A DNA stretch of 64,000 bases. Origin: Aquipuribacter sp051216895. Lineage in GTDB: Bacteria > Actinomycetota > Actinomycetes > Actinomycetales > JBBAYJ01. Where the stretch lies: assembly GCF_051216895.1 (NCBI RefSeq), contig NZ_JBPKAO010000002.1, positions 398,621-462,620 of the forward strand. The letters are read 5' to 3'. The notes under the pieces are model-generated. The model was given only the letters and a program-made list of their open reading frames with translations. It made no database searches and was not told where the DNA came from. Both the position numbers and the translations under genes were made by a program. This document shows positions 51,019 through 60,228 of the stretch, in pieces. Position 1 is the first letter of the stretch, and the number at the start of each line of letters is the position of its first letter.

Positions 51019-52679
51019 GCGCGCGGTCCCTTCGTCTCGCCGGGGAACAGACCGTTCGGGTTGCCCTTGCCGTCCCAGTTCAGGAGGTTGACCCGGCGGG
51101 ACTTGTCCGCCGGGTCGGTGGTGGACTCCGTGGTCTGGCGGACCTTGAGGGCGTGGAAGCTCTCCTGCGCGACGGAGGCCTGTCCGCCCGAGCCCTCGCC
51201 GAACGGTCCGGACCCGGTCATGCCGGGCCCACCGTCCACGTCGAGGCTGCACTCGGTGGCCAGCTCCTCCAGCCCGTGCGCCTGCTCGGCGTGGGCCGGG
51301 GGGATGACGTAGCGCTCGTCGTACTTGGCCAGCGCCAGCAGCCGGAACATGTCGTACATCTCCTCCTCGGTCATGCCGACCGAGGCGGGGATGGAGGCGT
51401 CCGGGTCGCGGCCCATGTTGATGTCGCGCATGTAGGACCGCATCGCACCGAGCCGCTTGAGGACCGCGGTCACCGGCTCGGGGTCACCGGCGGTGAACAG
51501 CTCGGCCAGGTACTCCACCGGGATGCGCAGGGTGTCGATGGCGGCGAACAGGTTGCGGGTGTCCTCGGCATCGACCCCGGTGCCGGCGACCACGTCGACC
51601 ACCGGTGACAACGGCGGGATGTACCAGACCATGGGCATCGTCCGGTACTCCGGGTGCAGCGGCAGGGCGACCTCGAACCGGTTGATCAGGGCCCAGATCG
51701 GGGAGCGTTGCGCGGCGGTGACCCAGTCGCGCGGGATCCCGGCCTTCTCGGCCTCCCGGATCACCTCGGGGTCGTCCGGGTCGAGGAACACCGCCCGCTG
51801 CGCCGCGAGCAGGTCGTGCTCGTCCTCGACCGACGCCGCGTCCAGGACGGCGTCGGCGTCGTACAGGACGAGGCCGATGTAGCGCAGCCGCCCGACGCAC
51901 GTCTCGGCGCACACGGTGGGCAGCCCCACCTCGATGCGGGGGAAGCAGAACGTGCACTTCTCGGCCTTGCCGGTCCGGTGGTTGAAGTAGATCTTCTTGT
52001 ACGGGCAGCCCGTGACGCACTTGCGCCAGCCCTTGCAGCCGTCCTGGTCGACCAGGACGATGCCGTCCTCCTCGCGCTTGTAGATCGCCCCGGACGGGCA
52101 GGAGGCGACGCAGGAGGGGTTGAGGCAGTGCTCGCAGATGCGGGGCAGGTAGAACATGAAGGTCTGCTCGAACTCGAGCTTCACGTCCGTCGACAGCTTG
52201 GCCAGGATCGGGTCGGCCGAGATGAGCTTCGGTCCGCCGGCGAGGTCGTCGTCCCAGTTGGCCGACCACTCGATCTTCATGTTCTCGCCGCTGATCAGCG
52301 ACTTGGGCCGGGCCACCGGGGTGTGCTCCTGAGCCGGGGCGTTCGTGAGCGTCTCGTAGTCGTAGGTCCACGGCTCGTAGTACTCGTTCATCGACGGCAT
52401 CTTGGGGCTGGAGAAGATGGTCAGCAGGTTCTTCAACCGGCCGCCGGCCTTGAGCTGGAGACGACCGCGCCTGGTCCGCGTCCAGCCGCCCTTCCACCTG
52501 TCCTGGTCCTCGTAGGTGCGGGGGTAGCCCTGACCGGGCCGGGTCTCGACGTTGTTGAACCAGACGTACTCCACCCCGGTCCGGTTGGTCCACGCCTGCT
52601 TGCAGGTGACCGAGCAGGTGTGGCACCCGATGCACTTGTCGAGGTTCATCACCATCGACATCTGGGCCATGACACGCAT
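51015..52679 (-). CDS. narH: Respiratory nitrate reductase beta subunit
   Basis: A 554-aa Fe-S subunit linking NarI to NarG. Cys groups: CIGCHTCSVTC (~16-26), CEHCLNPSCVASCPSG (~180), CKGWRKCVTGCPYK (~217, with the Trp that marks the 3Fe-4S cluster) and CTFCFPRIEVGLPTVCAETC (~245). The total gives three 4Fe-4S and one 3Fe-4S cluster as in NarH. Its C-terminal NarH-specific domain (~300-520) is complete. It starts one base inside the narG stop (TGATG). Confidence 0.97.
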   Translation of the reverse strand: MRVMAQMSMVMNLDKCIGCHTCSVTCKQAWTNRTGVEYVWFNNVETRPGQGYPRTYEDQDRWKGGWTRTRRGRLQLKAGGRLKNLLTIFSSPKMPSMNEYYEPWTYDYETLTNAPAQEHTPVARPKSLISGENMKIEWSANWDDDLAGGPKLISADPILAKLSTDVKLEFEQTFMFYLPRICEHCLNPSCVASCPSGAIYKREEDGIVLVDQDGCKGWRKCVTGCPYKKIYFNHRTGKAEKCTFCFPRIEVGLPTVCAETCVGRLRYIGLVLYDADAVLDAASVEDEHDLLAAQRAVFLDPDDPEVIREAEKAGIPRDWVTAAQRSPIWALINRFEVALPLHPEYRTMPMVWYIPPLSPVVDVVAGTGVDAEDTRNLFAAIDTLRIPVEYLAELFTAGDPEPVTAVLKRLGAMRSYMRDINMGRDPDASIPASVGMTEEEMYDMFRLLALAKYDERYVIPPAHAEQAHGLEELATECSLDVDGGPGMTGSGPFGEGSGGQASVAQESFHALKVRQTTESTTDPADKSRRVNLLNWDGKGNPNGLFPGETKGPRA

Positions 52680-55600
52680 CAGTACTGCACCTCCTGCGAG
52701 CGGCGACGGATCACGGTGACCTCGTCACGCTGGTTCCCGGTGGGGCCCAGGTAGTTGAACGCGTACGACAGCTGGGCGTAGCCCCCGATGAGGTGGCTCG
52801 GCTTGACCAGCAGGCGGGTGAGCGAGTTGTGGATGCCGCCGCGCTTGCCGGAGGTCTCCGACCGGGGGACGTCGATGAGGCGGTCCTGCGCGTGGTACAT
52901 GAACACGGTCCCCTCGGGCATCCGGTGGGAGACGATCGCGCGGGCGACGACGACGCCGTTGCGGTTGACCGCCTCGATCCAGTCGTTGTCCTCGACCCCG
53001 ACCTTGGCCGCGTCCGGCACGCTCATCCAGATCGTCGGCCCGCCCCGGGACAGGCTGAGCATCAGCAGGTTGTCCTGGTACTCGGAGTGGATGGACCACT
53101 TGTTGTGCGGGGTCAGGTACCGCACGGTGATGCCGAGCTCGCCGTTGTGCCCGACCTGGGGCTCGCCGAACAGCGCGTTCATGTTGAGCGGGGGCCGGAA
53201 CACGGGCAGGTTCTCGCCGAGCTCGGACATCCAGTCGTGGTCCAGGTAGAAGCTCTGCCGCCCGGTGAGCGTGTGCCAGGGCTTGAGCCGTTCCACGTTG
53301 ATGGTGAAGGGCGAGTACCGACGACCGCCGTGCTCGGTCCCCGACCACTCCGGCGACGTGATGACGGTGACGGGCCCGGCCTGGGTGTCCTTGAAGGTGA
53401 CCCGCTTGCCCTCGTGCTCGGCGGCCAGGTCGGCCATCTTCGTGCCGGTCCGCTCCTCCAGGGAGTGGAAGCCCTGCACGGCCAGTCGGCCGTTGGTCGT
53501 GCCCGACAGCGCCAGGATCGCCTCGCAGGCGTGGATGTCACGCGCCAGCGACGGCCGGCCCTTGCCGGCACCGTGGCGGACGGTCCCGTTGGTGTGCCGC
53601 AGCCGCTCGACCTCCTCGTCCACCCGGAACGTGACGCCCTTCGTCGTCGCGCCCAGGGTGTCCAGCAGCGGGCCGAGGGACGCCATCTTGTCCGCGACCG
53701 CGGCGTAGTCCCGCTCGACCGCGACGAGCTTGGGCATCGTCTTCCCGGGCACCGGTTCGCAGTCCCCGGCCTTCCAGTCCTGCACCACCCCGTGCGGGTT
53801 GGCCAGCTCGTCGACGGTGTCGTGCGTCAGGGGGACCGCGACCACGTCGCGCCGGACGCCGAGGTGGGTCGCGGCCTGGCGGCTGAACTCCTCGGCGAGG
53901 GTGGCGAAGGCGTCGAAGTCGGTGCGGGTCTGCCACGGCGGGGCGATGGCGGGGTTGAAGCTGTTGACGAACGGGTGCATGTCGGTGGTGTTGAGGTCGT
54001 GCTTCTCGTACCAGGTCGCCGCGGGCAGGACGACGTCGGAGAAGATGGTCGTGCTGGTCATCCGGAAGTCCAGGCTCAGCAGCAGGTCGAGCTTGCCGGT
54101 GGGGGCCTCGTCGTGCCAGACCACGTCCGTGGGCCGCTGGTGCGGTTCGGCCTCGGTGGCCCGCAGCGACGCGTCGGTCCCCAGCAGGTGGTGCAGGAAG
54201 TACTCGTTGCCCTTGCCCGAGCTGCCCAGCAGGTTGGCCCGCCAGACCGTCAGCACGCGGGGGAAGTTGCCGGGTGAGTCCGGGTCCTCGGCCGCGAAGC
54301 GGAGCCGGCCCGCCTTGAGCTCGCGGGGGACGAACTCCGCCACGGGCAGCCCGGCCGCCTCGGCGTCGTCCGTGAGCGTGAGGGGGTTGCGGTCGAACGT
54401 GGGGTAGGAGGGCATCCACCCCATGCGGGCGGACTGCGCGATGACGTCGGCGGTGGACTTGCCCGCGAGCTGCCCGCCCGCGGTGGCCGAGGCGAGCGTG
54501 TCCGCGCCGAACGGGTCGTAGCGGAACTGGTCGGAGTGCAGGTACCAGTACGCGGTCTGGATCATGGTTCGGGGCGGTCGGGACCAGTCGAGCGCGTTCG
54601 CGAGCTGGGCGTGCCCGGTGACGGGGCGGACCTTCTCCTGCCCGACGTAGTGCGCCCAGCCGCCGCCGTTGACGCCCTGGCAGCCGGTGAGGGTGGTCAG
54701 GGTGAGGAAGGCCCGGTAGATCGTGTCGGAGTGGAACCAGTGGTTGGTGCCGGCCCCCATGAGGATCATGGACCGCCCCTTGGACTCCTCGGCGTTGGCC
54801 GCGAACTCCCGGCCGATCCGTTCCGCCTTGGCGGCGGGGACTCCGGTGATGGTCTCCTGCCAGGCGGGGGTGCAGGGCTGGGACGCGTCGTCGTACCCGG
54901 TGGGCCACACGCCGGGCAGCCCCGCGCGGGACACGCCGTACTGGGCCAGCAGCAGGTCGTAGACGGTGGTCACCAGGTGACCGCCCACCCGGCGCACCGG
55001 CACGCCCCGGTGCACCACGTCGGCGGAGCCGTCCGGGGCGTCGAAGCGCGGCAGGTCCAGCGGGACACCCCCTTCGGAGGTGGCCTCGTCGTAGACGCTG
55101 AGCAGCGGGTCCACCTCGGACAGGTCGAGGTTCCAGCGGCCCTTGCCCTCCTCGCCGAACCGGAAGCCCAGCGACCCGTTGGGGACGACGGGCTCGCCGG
55201 TGGCGGCGTCGAGGAGCACGGTCTTGAAGTCGGCGCCCTCGCCGGTGTCGCCCAGGTCGGAGGAGGTGAGGAACTTGCCCGGCACGAAGCTGTCACCGCG
55301 CGGCTCGAGGCGGACCAGGAACGGCAGGTCGGTGTAGGTCTTGACGTAGGAGTCGAAGTACGGCGTGCGTCGCTCGACGAAGAACTCCTTCAGGGTGACG
55401 TGGCCCATCGCCATGGCCAGGGCCCCGTCGGTGCCGGGCGCGGCCGCCAGCCACTCGTCGGCGAACTTGGTGTTGTCGGCGAAGTCGGGGGAGACCACGA
55501 CGACCTTCTGCCCGCGGTACCGGGCCTCGGTCATCCAGTGCGCGTCGGGGGTCCGGGTCACCGGCACGTTGGAGCCCCACATGATCAGGTAGCCGGCGTC

Positions 55601-56410
55601 CCACCAGTCCCCGGACTCCGGGACGTCGGTCTGGTCGCCGAACACCTGCGGGGAGGCCACCGGCAGGTCGGCGTACCAGTCGTAGAACGACAGCATCGCG
55701 GCGCCGATCAACGAGTAGAAGCGGGCCCCCGCCGCGTGGGAGACCATCGACATCGCCGGGATCGGCGAGAAGCCCGCGATCCGGTCCGGGCCGTAGGTCT
55801 TGATGGTGTGCACGTGCGCGGCGGCTGCGAGCTCGACCGCTTCGTCCCAGCCCGCACGGACGAGTCCACCCTTGCCGCGCGAGGCCTTGTACCGGGCCGC
55901 GCGCTCGGGGTCGCCGACGATGTCCGCCCACGCCAGCACCGGGTCGCCGAGACGCGCCTTGGCCTCGCGGTACATCTGCAGCAGCACGCCACGGACGTAG
56001 GGGTACCGGATACGGGTGGGGGAGTAGGTGTACCAGGAGAACGCCGCGCCCCGGGGGCAGCCGCGGGGCTCGTACTCCGGGCTGTCGGGACCGACGGAGG
56101 GGTAGTCGGTCTGCTGGGACTCCCAGGTGATGATCCCGTCCTTGACGTAGATCTTCCACGAGCAGCCACCGGTGCAGTTGACCCCGTGCGTGGAGCGGAC
56201 CACCTTGTCGTGGCTCCACCGGTCCCGGTAGAAGCTGTCCGCGTCGCGGCCGCCGCTCTTGTGCAGGGTGCGCAGGTCGAGGGAGACGGTGCTGCCGCGG
56301 AAGAACCGCCGGGCCTTGAGCAGCGCCTCGGTGACCTCACCGTCCAGGCCCGCGCTCGCCGGCAGGGAGTGCGTCGTCCGTGCCGGTGTCGTCGTGTCCT
56401 CGTAGACCAC
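52679..56410 (-). CDS. narG: Respiratory nitrate reductase alpha subunit
   Basis: A 1243-aa catalytic Mo-bisMGD subunit that reduces nitrate to nitrite on the cytoplasmic side. The N-terminal H-x3-C-x3-C cluster is HGVNCTGGCSWKIYVKDG (~70), with GCPRGAAFSWYTYSPTR further on; the Mo-ligand Asp is in FYDWYADLP. No twin-arginine signal is seen, consistent with a cytoplasmic NarG. The GTG at 56410 (Met-Val-Tyr-Glu-Asp) gives the usual length; the frame upstream is not family-like. It heads the narGHJI-hemerythrin operon and is divergent from narK1. Confidence 0.96.
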   Translation of the reverse strand: MVYEDTTTPARTTHSLPASAGLDGEVTEALLKARRFFRGSTVSLDLRTLHKSGGRDADSFYRDRWSHDKVVRSTHGVNCTGGCSWKIYVKDGIITWESQQTDYPSVGPDSPEYEPRGCPRGAAFSWYTYSPTRIRYPYVRGVLLQMYREAKARLGDPVLAWADIVGDPERAARYKASRGKGGLVRAGWDEAVELAAAAHVHTIKTYGPDRIAGFSPIPAMSMVSHAAGARFYSLIGAAMLSFYDWYADLPVASPQVFGDQTDVPESGDWWDAGYLIMWGSNVPVTRTPDAHWMTEARYRGQKVVVVSPDFADNTKFADEWLAAAPGTDGALAMAMGHVTLKEFFVERRTPYFDSYVKTYTDLPFLVRLEPRGDSFVPGKFLTSSDLGDTGEGADFKTVLLDAATGEPVVPNGSLGFRFGEEGKGRWNLDLSEVDPLLSVYDEATSEGGVPLDLPRFDAPDGSADVVHRGVPVRRVGGHLVTTVYDLLLAQYGVSRAGLPGVWPTGYDDASQPCTPAWQETITGVPAAKAERIGREFAANAEESKGRSMILMGAGTNHWFHSDTIYRAFLTLTTLTGCQGVNGGGWAHYVGQEKVRPVTGHAQLANALDWSRPPRTMIQTAYWYLHSDQFRYDPFGADTLASATAGGQLAGKSTADVIAQSARMGWMPSYPTFDRNPLTLTDDAEAAGLPVAEFVPRELKAGRLRFAAEDPDSPGNFPRVLTVWRANLLGSSGKGNEYFLHHLLGTDASLRATEAEPHQRPTDVVWHDEAPTGKLDLLLSLDFRMTSTTIFSDVVLPAATWYEKHDLNTTDMHPFVNSFNPAIAPPWQTRTDFDAFATLAEEFSRQAATHLGVRRDVVAVPLTHDTVDELANPHGVVQDWKAGDCEPVPGKTMPKLVAVERDYAAVADKMASLGPLLDTLGATTKGVTFRVDEEVERLRHTNGTVRHGAGKGRPSLARDIHACEAILALSGTTNGRLAVQGFHSLEERTGTKMADLAAEHEGKRVTFKDTQAGPVTVITSPEWSGTEHGGRRYSPFTINVERLKPWHTLTGRQSFYLDHDWMSELGENLPVFRPPLNMNALFGEPQVGHNGELGITVRYLTPHNKWSIHSEYQDNLLMLSLSRGGPTIWMSVPDAAKVGVEDNDWIEAVNRNGVVVARAIVSHRMPEGTVFMYHAQDRLIDVPRSETSGKRGGIHNSLTRLLVKPSHLIGGYAQLSYAFNYLGPTGNQRDEVTVIRRRSQEVQY

Positions 56411-56601
56411 AGGTACCCCCAGGGAAGGCCAGCTGATGGCTCCTGCGGGTCCGGGCAGGGACACGCCTCGCGACGTGCTGCTCGGACAGTACCCCTGTGC
56501 TCGAACCCGCGGTGGAGCCGGAACGGCGTCCGCGTCCGGAGGTCGACGTCGATCTCGTGGGCGGACCTGCACCAGCCTCGACCCACGGGGAGGCAGAGCC
56601 C

Positions 56602-56615
56602 GGGACCTAGGTCCC
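56602..56615. promoter_or_regulatory. Perfect DosR-like box between narG and narK
   Basis: GGGACCTAGGTCCC, fully palindromic, with CCGGG outside each end. It lies 77 bp before narK1 and 191 bp before narG, in the 282-bp divergent region. No FNR-type TTGAT-N4-ATCAA site is seen there. Confidence 0.7.
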
Positions 56616-56692
56616 GGGGGGCTGTTCTGGTCGCCCCGACGATAGCCGTGGAGTCCACTGCCACCACCGATCAGACGGAGCACCTGGTCCAC

Positions 56693-58057
56693 ATGTCCAC
56701 ACCCGCACCCGTTGCCGCGACGACGTCGGAGCCGGCTCCCACCGGGTCGGGCCGTGTCCTCCTCCTCTCGACCGTCGCCTTCACGCTGCTGTTCGCCGCG
56801 TGGTTGATGTTCGGCGTGCTGGGCCTGCCCATCCGCGACGAGTTCGGCCTGTCCGACGTGCAGCTGTCGTGGCTGTCGGCGGTGGCGATCCTCAACGGGG
56901 CGCTCTGGCGTCTGCCCGCCGGGATCCTGGCCGACCGGTTCGGCGGACGGGTCGTGTTCCTCGTCCTCCTGCTGTCCACGGCGGTGTTCTCGTACCTGGT
57001 CGCCCAGGCGGACAGCTACGCCATGCTGCTCGTCCTGGCGTTCTGCGTCGGTTTCGCGGGCAACGCCTTCACCGCCGGCATCGCGTGGAACTCGGCGTGG
57101 TTCCCCCGCCACAGGCAGGGCTTCGCCCTCGGGGTTTTCGGCGCCGGCAACGTCGGCGCCTCGGTCACCAAGTTCATCGGCCCGGTGCTCATAGCCGCCA
57201 CCGCGGGCGGCACCGTCTTCGGCGTGGTGCAGGGCGGGTGGCGGCTCGTCCCGGTGATCTACGCCGTGCTCCTGCTGGTGACCGCGGTCCTGCTCTGGGT
57301 GCTGACGCCCCGCCACGACCGCAAGCCGGGACAGGGCCGCGGCCTGCGCGAGCAGCTGCGGCCGCTGCGCCAGCTGCGGGTCTGGCGCTTCAGCCTGTAC
57401 TACGTCGTGGTGTTCGGCGCGTACGTCGCCCTGTCGGTCTGGCTGCCCAAGTACTACGTCGACAACTTCGACGTGTCGCTGGCGACGGCGGCGCTGCTCA
57501 CCGCCACCTTCATCTTCCCCGCCAGCCTGCTGCGTCCGCTGGGTGGCTGGATCTCCGACCGCGTGGGCGCCCGACGGGTCATGTACTGGACCTTCGGGAT
57601 CATGCTGGCGACGCTGTTCCTGCTGATGATGCCGAACGGCTACATCGTCGTTCAGGTGTCGGAGTCCTTCGACCCGTCCGGCACCGCCGAGGTGCTCCCG
57701 TACGCCCTCGGCGTCGTGCCCTTCGCGCTGCTGGTGTTCCTGCTCGGCTGCGCGATGGGTATCGGCAAGGCCGCGGTGTACAAGCACATCCCCGAGTACT
57801 TCCCCGGGCAGGTCGGCTCCGTGGGCGGGCTCGTCGGGATGCTCGGTGCGCTGGGGGGCTTCTTCCTGCCGCCGCTGTTCGCCTACTCGACCGCCTGGAC
57901 GGGCCTGCCGTCCTCGACCTTCTTCGTCCTGTTCCTTCTCACCGGGGTGAGTGCGGTCTGGATGCACCTCACCGTCGTCCACATGCTGCAGCAGCAGTCA
58001 CCGGGTCTGTCGGACCACTTCGAGACACCTGAGCTGATGGAGGCCACGAGCCGATGA
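56693..58057 (+). CDS. narK: NarK-family nitrate/nitrite transporter (NarK1-like)
   Basis: A 454-aa, 12-helix MFS protein. Nitrate-porter signature blocks: GVLGLPIRDEFGLSDVQLSWLSAVAILNGALWRLPAGILADRFGG with the substrate Arg, GFAGNAFTAGIAWNSAWFP and the second GMLGALGGFFLPP. It resembles the NarK1 (nitrate/proton symport) half of NarK1-NarK2 pairs. ATG at 56693 is chosen; GTG at 56648 is an alternative. It overlaps the second transporter by 4 bp (ATGA). Confidence 0.92.
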   Translation: MSTPAPVAATTSEPAPTGSGRVLLLSTVAFTLLFAAWLMFGVLGLPIRDEFGLSDVQLSWLSAVAILNGALWRLPAGILADRFGGRVVFLVLLLSTAVFSYLVAQADSYAMLLVLAFCVGFAGNAFTAGIAWNSAWFPRHRQGFALGVFGAGNVGASVTKFIGPVLIAATAGGTVFGVVQGGWRLVPVIYAVLLLVTAVLLWVLTPRHDRKPGQGRGLREQLRPLRQLRVWRFSLYYVVVFGAYVALSVWLPKYYVDNFDVSLATAALLTATFIFPASLLRPLGGWISDRVGARRVMYWTFGIMLATLFLLMMPNGYIVVQVSESFDPSGTAEVLPYALGVVPFALLVFLLGCAMGIGKAAVYKHIPEYFPGQVGSVGGLVGMLGALGGFFLPPLFAYSTAWTGLPSSTFFVLFLLTGVSAVWMHLTVVHMLQQQSPGLSDHFETPELMEATSR

Positions 58058-59469
58058 GCCGCACGCACAACACCGGGGTCCCCGCGCGCACCGGCAAGGA
58101 GTGGCTGCAGGGGTGGGACCCCGAGAACGAGGAGACCTGGGACAAGGCCCTCGCCTGGCGGACCCTGTCCATCACCACGTTCACCCTGACCCTGGCCTTC
58201 GTGTCCTGGTTCATCGCCAGCGCGCTGGCCCCCAGGCTGAGCAACCTCGGCTTCGACCTGACCCAGAACCAGCTCTACTGGCTCGTCGCCGTCCCGGGGC
58301 TGTCGGCCGGACTGCTGCGCCTGGCGTGGATGGTGCTGCCACCCATCGTCGGCACCCGTCGACTGGTCTCGCTGACCACCCTGCTCCTGCTGATCCCCCT
58401 CGTCGGGTGGGGCATCGCGGTGCAGAACCCGGACACCAGCTACGCCTGGCTGCTCACGCTGTCGTTCCTGTCCGGCATCGGCGGCGGCGCGTTCTCCGGC
58501 TTCATGCCGTCCACCTCGTACTTCTTCCCCCGCCGGTTGCAGGGCACCGCGATGGGCCTGCAGGCCGGCATCGGCAACTTCGGGGTGTCGCTGGTCCAGT
58601 TCGTCACCCCCTGGATCATCGGCTTCTCCATGATCGGCTTCCTGGGAGCGTCGCAGACCGCCACCTTCCCGGGGCGGGACGACCAGGAGGTCTGGTACCA
58701 GAACGCGGCCTACATCTACGTGCCGTTCGTCGTCATCGGCGCCGTGCTGGCCTGGACGCTGCTCAAGAGCGTCCCGATGCAGGTCAACGTGCGCCAGCAG
58801 TTCGACATCTTCCGCAACCAGGACACCTGGTGGATGACGATGCTCTACGTCATGACCTTCGGCACCTTCGCCGGGCTGTCGGGCCAGTTCGGCCTGCTCA
58901 TCAAGAACCTGTTCGGCGGCGGCAACCCCGAGATCGCCCGGGCGCTGGCCGACGGCACCACCGAGCTCCTCGTCGCCGGGTACGTCCTGCCGGACCCCGT
59001 GGCGTACGCCTTCTACGGTCCCCTGGTCGGCGCGGGGGCCCGGGTGCTGTTCAGCCCGCTCACCGACCGCTACGGCGGCGCGCGCTGGACCCTGGTGAGC
59101 GGCATCGGGATCCTGCTCTCGGTGCTCTACACCAGCCAGCAGCTGTCCCCGGACGTGGCCGCCGGTGCCGCGGCGATCGAGGCGGAGTTCACACGCTTCT
59201 TCGTCGGCATGATGGCGATCTTCCTGTTCACCGGGATCGGCAACGCCTCGACCTTCAAGCAGATGCCCATGATCTTCGAGCGGCGTCAGGCCGGCGGCGT
59301 GATCGGCTGGACCGCGGCGATCGCCGCGTTCGGGCCGTTCTTCTTCGGGATCGGGCTCACGCTGGTCAGCCCCGAGACCTTCTTCTACGTCGGTGTCGCC
59401 TTCGCTGCCCTGTGCATCGCCGTGACGTGGTGGCGCTACGCCCGCCCGGGAGCACCCAAGCCCTCCTGA
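58054..59469 (+). CDS. NarK-family nitrate/nitrite transporter (NarK2-like)
   Basis: A 471-aa, 12-helix MFS protein beginning with a hydrophilic WDPENEETWDKALAWRTLSI stretch, then APRLSNLGFDLTQNQLYWLVAVPGLSAGLLRL and GIGGGAFSGFMPSTSYFFPRRLQGTAMGLQAGIGNFGVS, the nitrate signature motifs. It is longer than the preceding gene, with an extracellular insert, as NarK2-type nitrate/nitrite antiporters are. A symporter/antiporter pair would start respiration and then exchange nitrite for nitrate. No nitrite reductase gene is in the window, so nitrite is probably exported. Confidence 0.92.
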   Translation: MSRTHNTGVPARTGKEWLQGWDPENEETWDKALAWRTLSITTFTLTLAFVSWFIASALAPRLSNLGFDLTQNQLYWLVAVPGLSAGLLRLAWMVLPPIVGTRRLVSLTTLLLLIPLVGWGIAVQNPDTSYAWLLTLSFLSGIGGGAFSGFMPSTSYFFPRRLQGTAMGLQAGIGNFGVSLVQFVTPWIIGFSMIGFLGASQTATFPGRDDQEVWYQNAAYIYVPFVVIGAVLAWTLLKSVPMQVNVRQQFDIFRNQDTWWMTMLYVMTFGTFAGLSGQFGLLIKNLFGGGNPEIARALADGTTELLVAGYVLPDPVAYAFYGPLVGAGARVLFSPLTDRYGGARWTLVSGIGILLSVLYTSQQLSPDVAAGAAAIEAEFTRFFVGMMAIFLFTGIGNASTFKQMPMIFERRQAGGVIGWTAAIAAFGPFFFGIGLTLVSPETFFYVGVAFAALCIAVTWWRYARPGAPKPS

Positions 59470-59587
59470 CCGCGGCCGGCACCCGGTGCGGGCGCCTGCA
59501 GGGGCAGCGCCTAGGCCGGCGTGGACCCGCCCGGGTCCGGCTGGCTGACGAGAGCTGATCGCCTGCCCGGGCTCGACCCGCCGCCCG

Positions 59588-59971
59588 TCAGAACTTGGGG
59601 TAGAGCTCCGTCGTCCCGATGAGGATCGGGTAGTTGTAGCCGCCCGCGCCGTCGGCGGCGAACATGCCCCGGAGCGTGTACCCGGACAGCTTGTAGTACT
59701 GGATCGCCTGGTTGGCGGCGGCCGTCAGCTCACCCTCGCTCGTGCTCGTCAGGAACTTGGTGAGGCCGGTGAACGGGGTCGTGATCCAGCGGCCCCGGAG
59801 CTTGTACCACGAGTTGTCGGCGTTCAGCCCCCATTGCCAGGTCACGTCGGAGCCCTTCTCCACGTAGCAGGCCAGCGAGGTCGTTGTTTCACCGGCATTC
59901 CCGCCGGTCAGGGCCGACGGGCCCACGAGCTGACCCGCAATCGACCGCGTTGCCACCGCGTTGTAGGTCAT
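59588..59971 (-). CDS. 127-aa protein sharing the C-terminal domain of the phospholipase-like protein
   Basis: A short protein: MTYNAVATRSIAGQLVGPSALTGG leader, then a ~90-residue domain with ETTTSLACYVEKGSDVTWQWGLNADNSW, GRWITTPFTGLTKFLTS, a helix, and NYPILIGTTELYPKF. The same domain (about 55% identical) ends the protein at 60229. A good AGGAGG precedes the ATG. No signal peptide or known family is seen. Possible roles include binding partner, inhibitor or stand-alone effector of the larger protein (speculative). Codon use is less GC-biased than the neighbours. Confidence 0.75.
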   Translation of the reverse strand: MTYNAVATRSIAGQLVGPSALTGGNAGETTTSLACYVEKGSDVTWQWGLNADNSWYKLRGRWITTPFTGLTKFLTSTSEGELTAAANQAIQYYKLSGYTLRGMFAADGAGGYNYPILIGTTELYPKF

Positions 59972-59991
59972 TGGTTCCTCCTGATGAATGG

Positions 59992-60008
59992 GGATGAACG
60001 CTTCATCC
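59992..60008 (-). promoter_or_regulatory. Inverted repeat upstream of the 127-aa gene
   Basis: GGATGAA-CGC-TTCATCC, perfect 7-bp arms with a 3-base spacer, 21 bp before the ATG. It could be an operator or an mRNA hairpin. Confidence 0.5.
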
Positions 60009-60228
60009 ATTACGGGTGAAATTAGTCCCGACTCGGCATCACCCTCTGATGCCGGACTGCGGACCCGCCGCTGGCCAGCAGTTTCGTGGCCCTCGCGCAT
60101 GGAGTCAAGCCCCACTTTCCTGGTCTGACCGCCAGTCGGAACTGACTTTCAGACTCTATTGACGGGGTGCATCGACTGCTATTGACTCACTCGCGTTGGG
60201 TTTCCTGTCGACGATTTGAGGACTGGCC

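Noticed and set aside
54536..56692. Long plus-strand frame antisense to narG continuing into narK
   Set aside because: It is the complement of narG with no domain; only the part after 56693 encodes the transporter.
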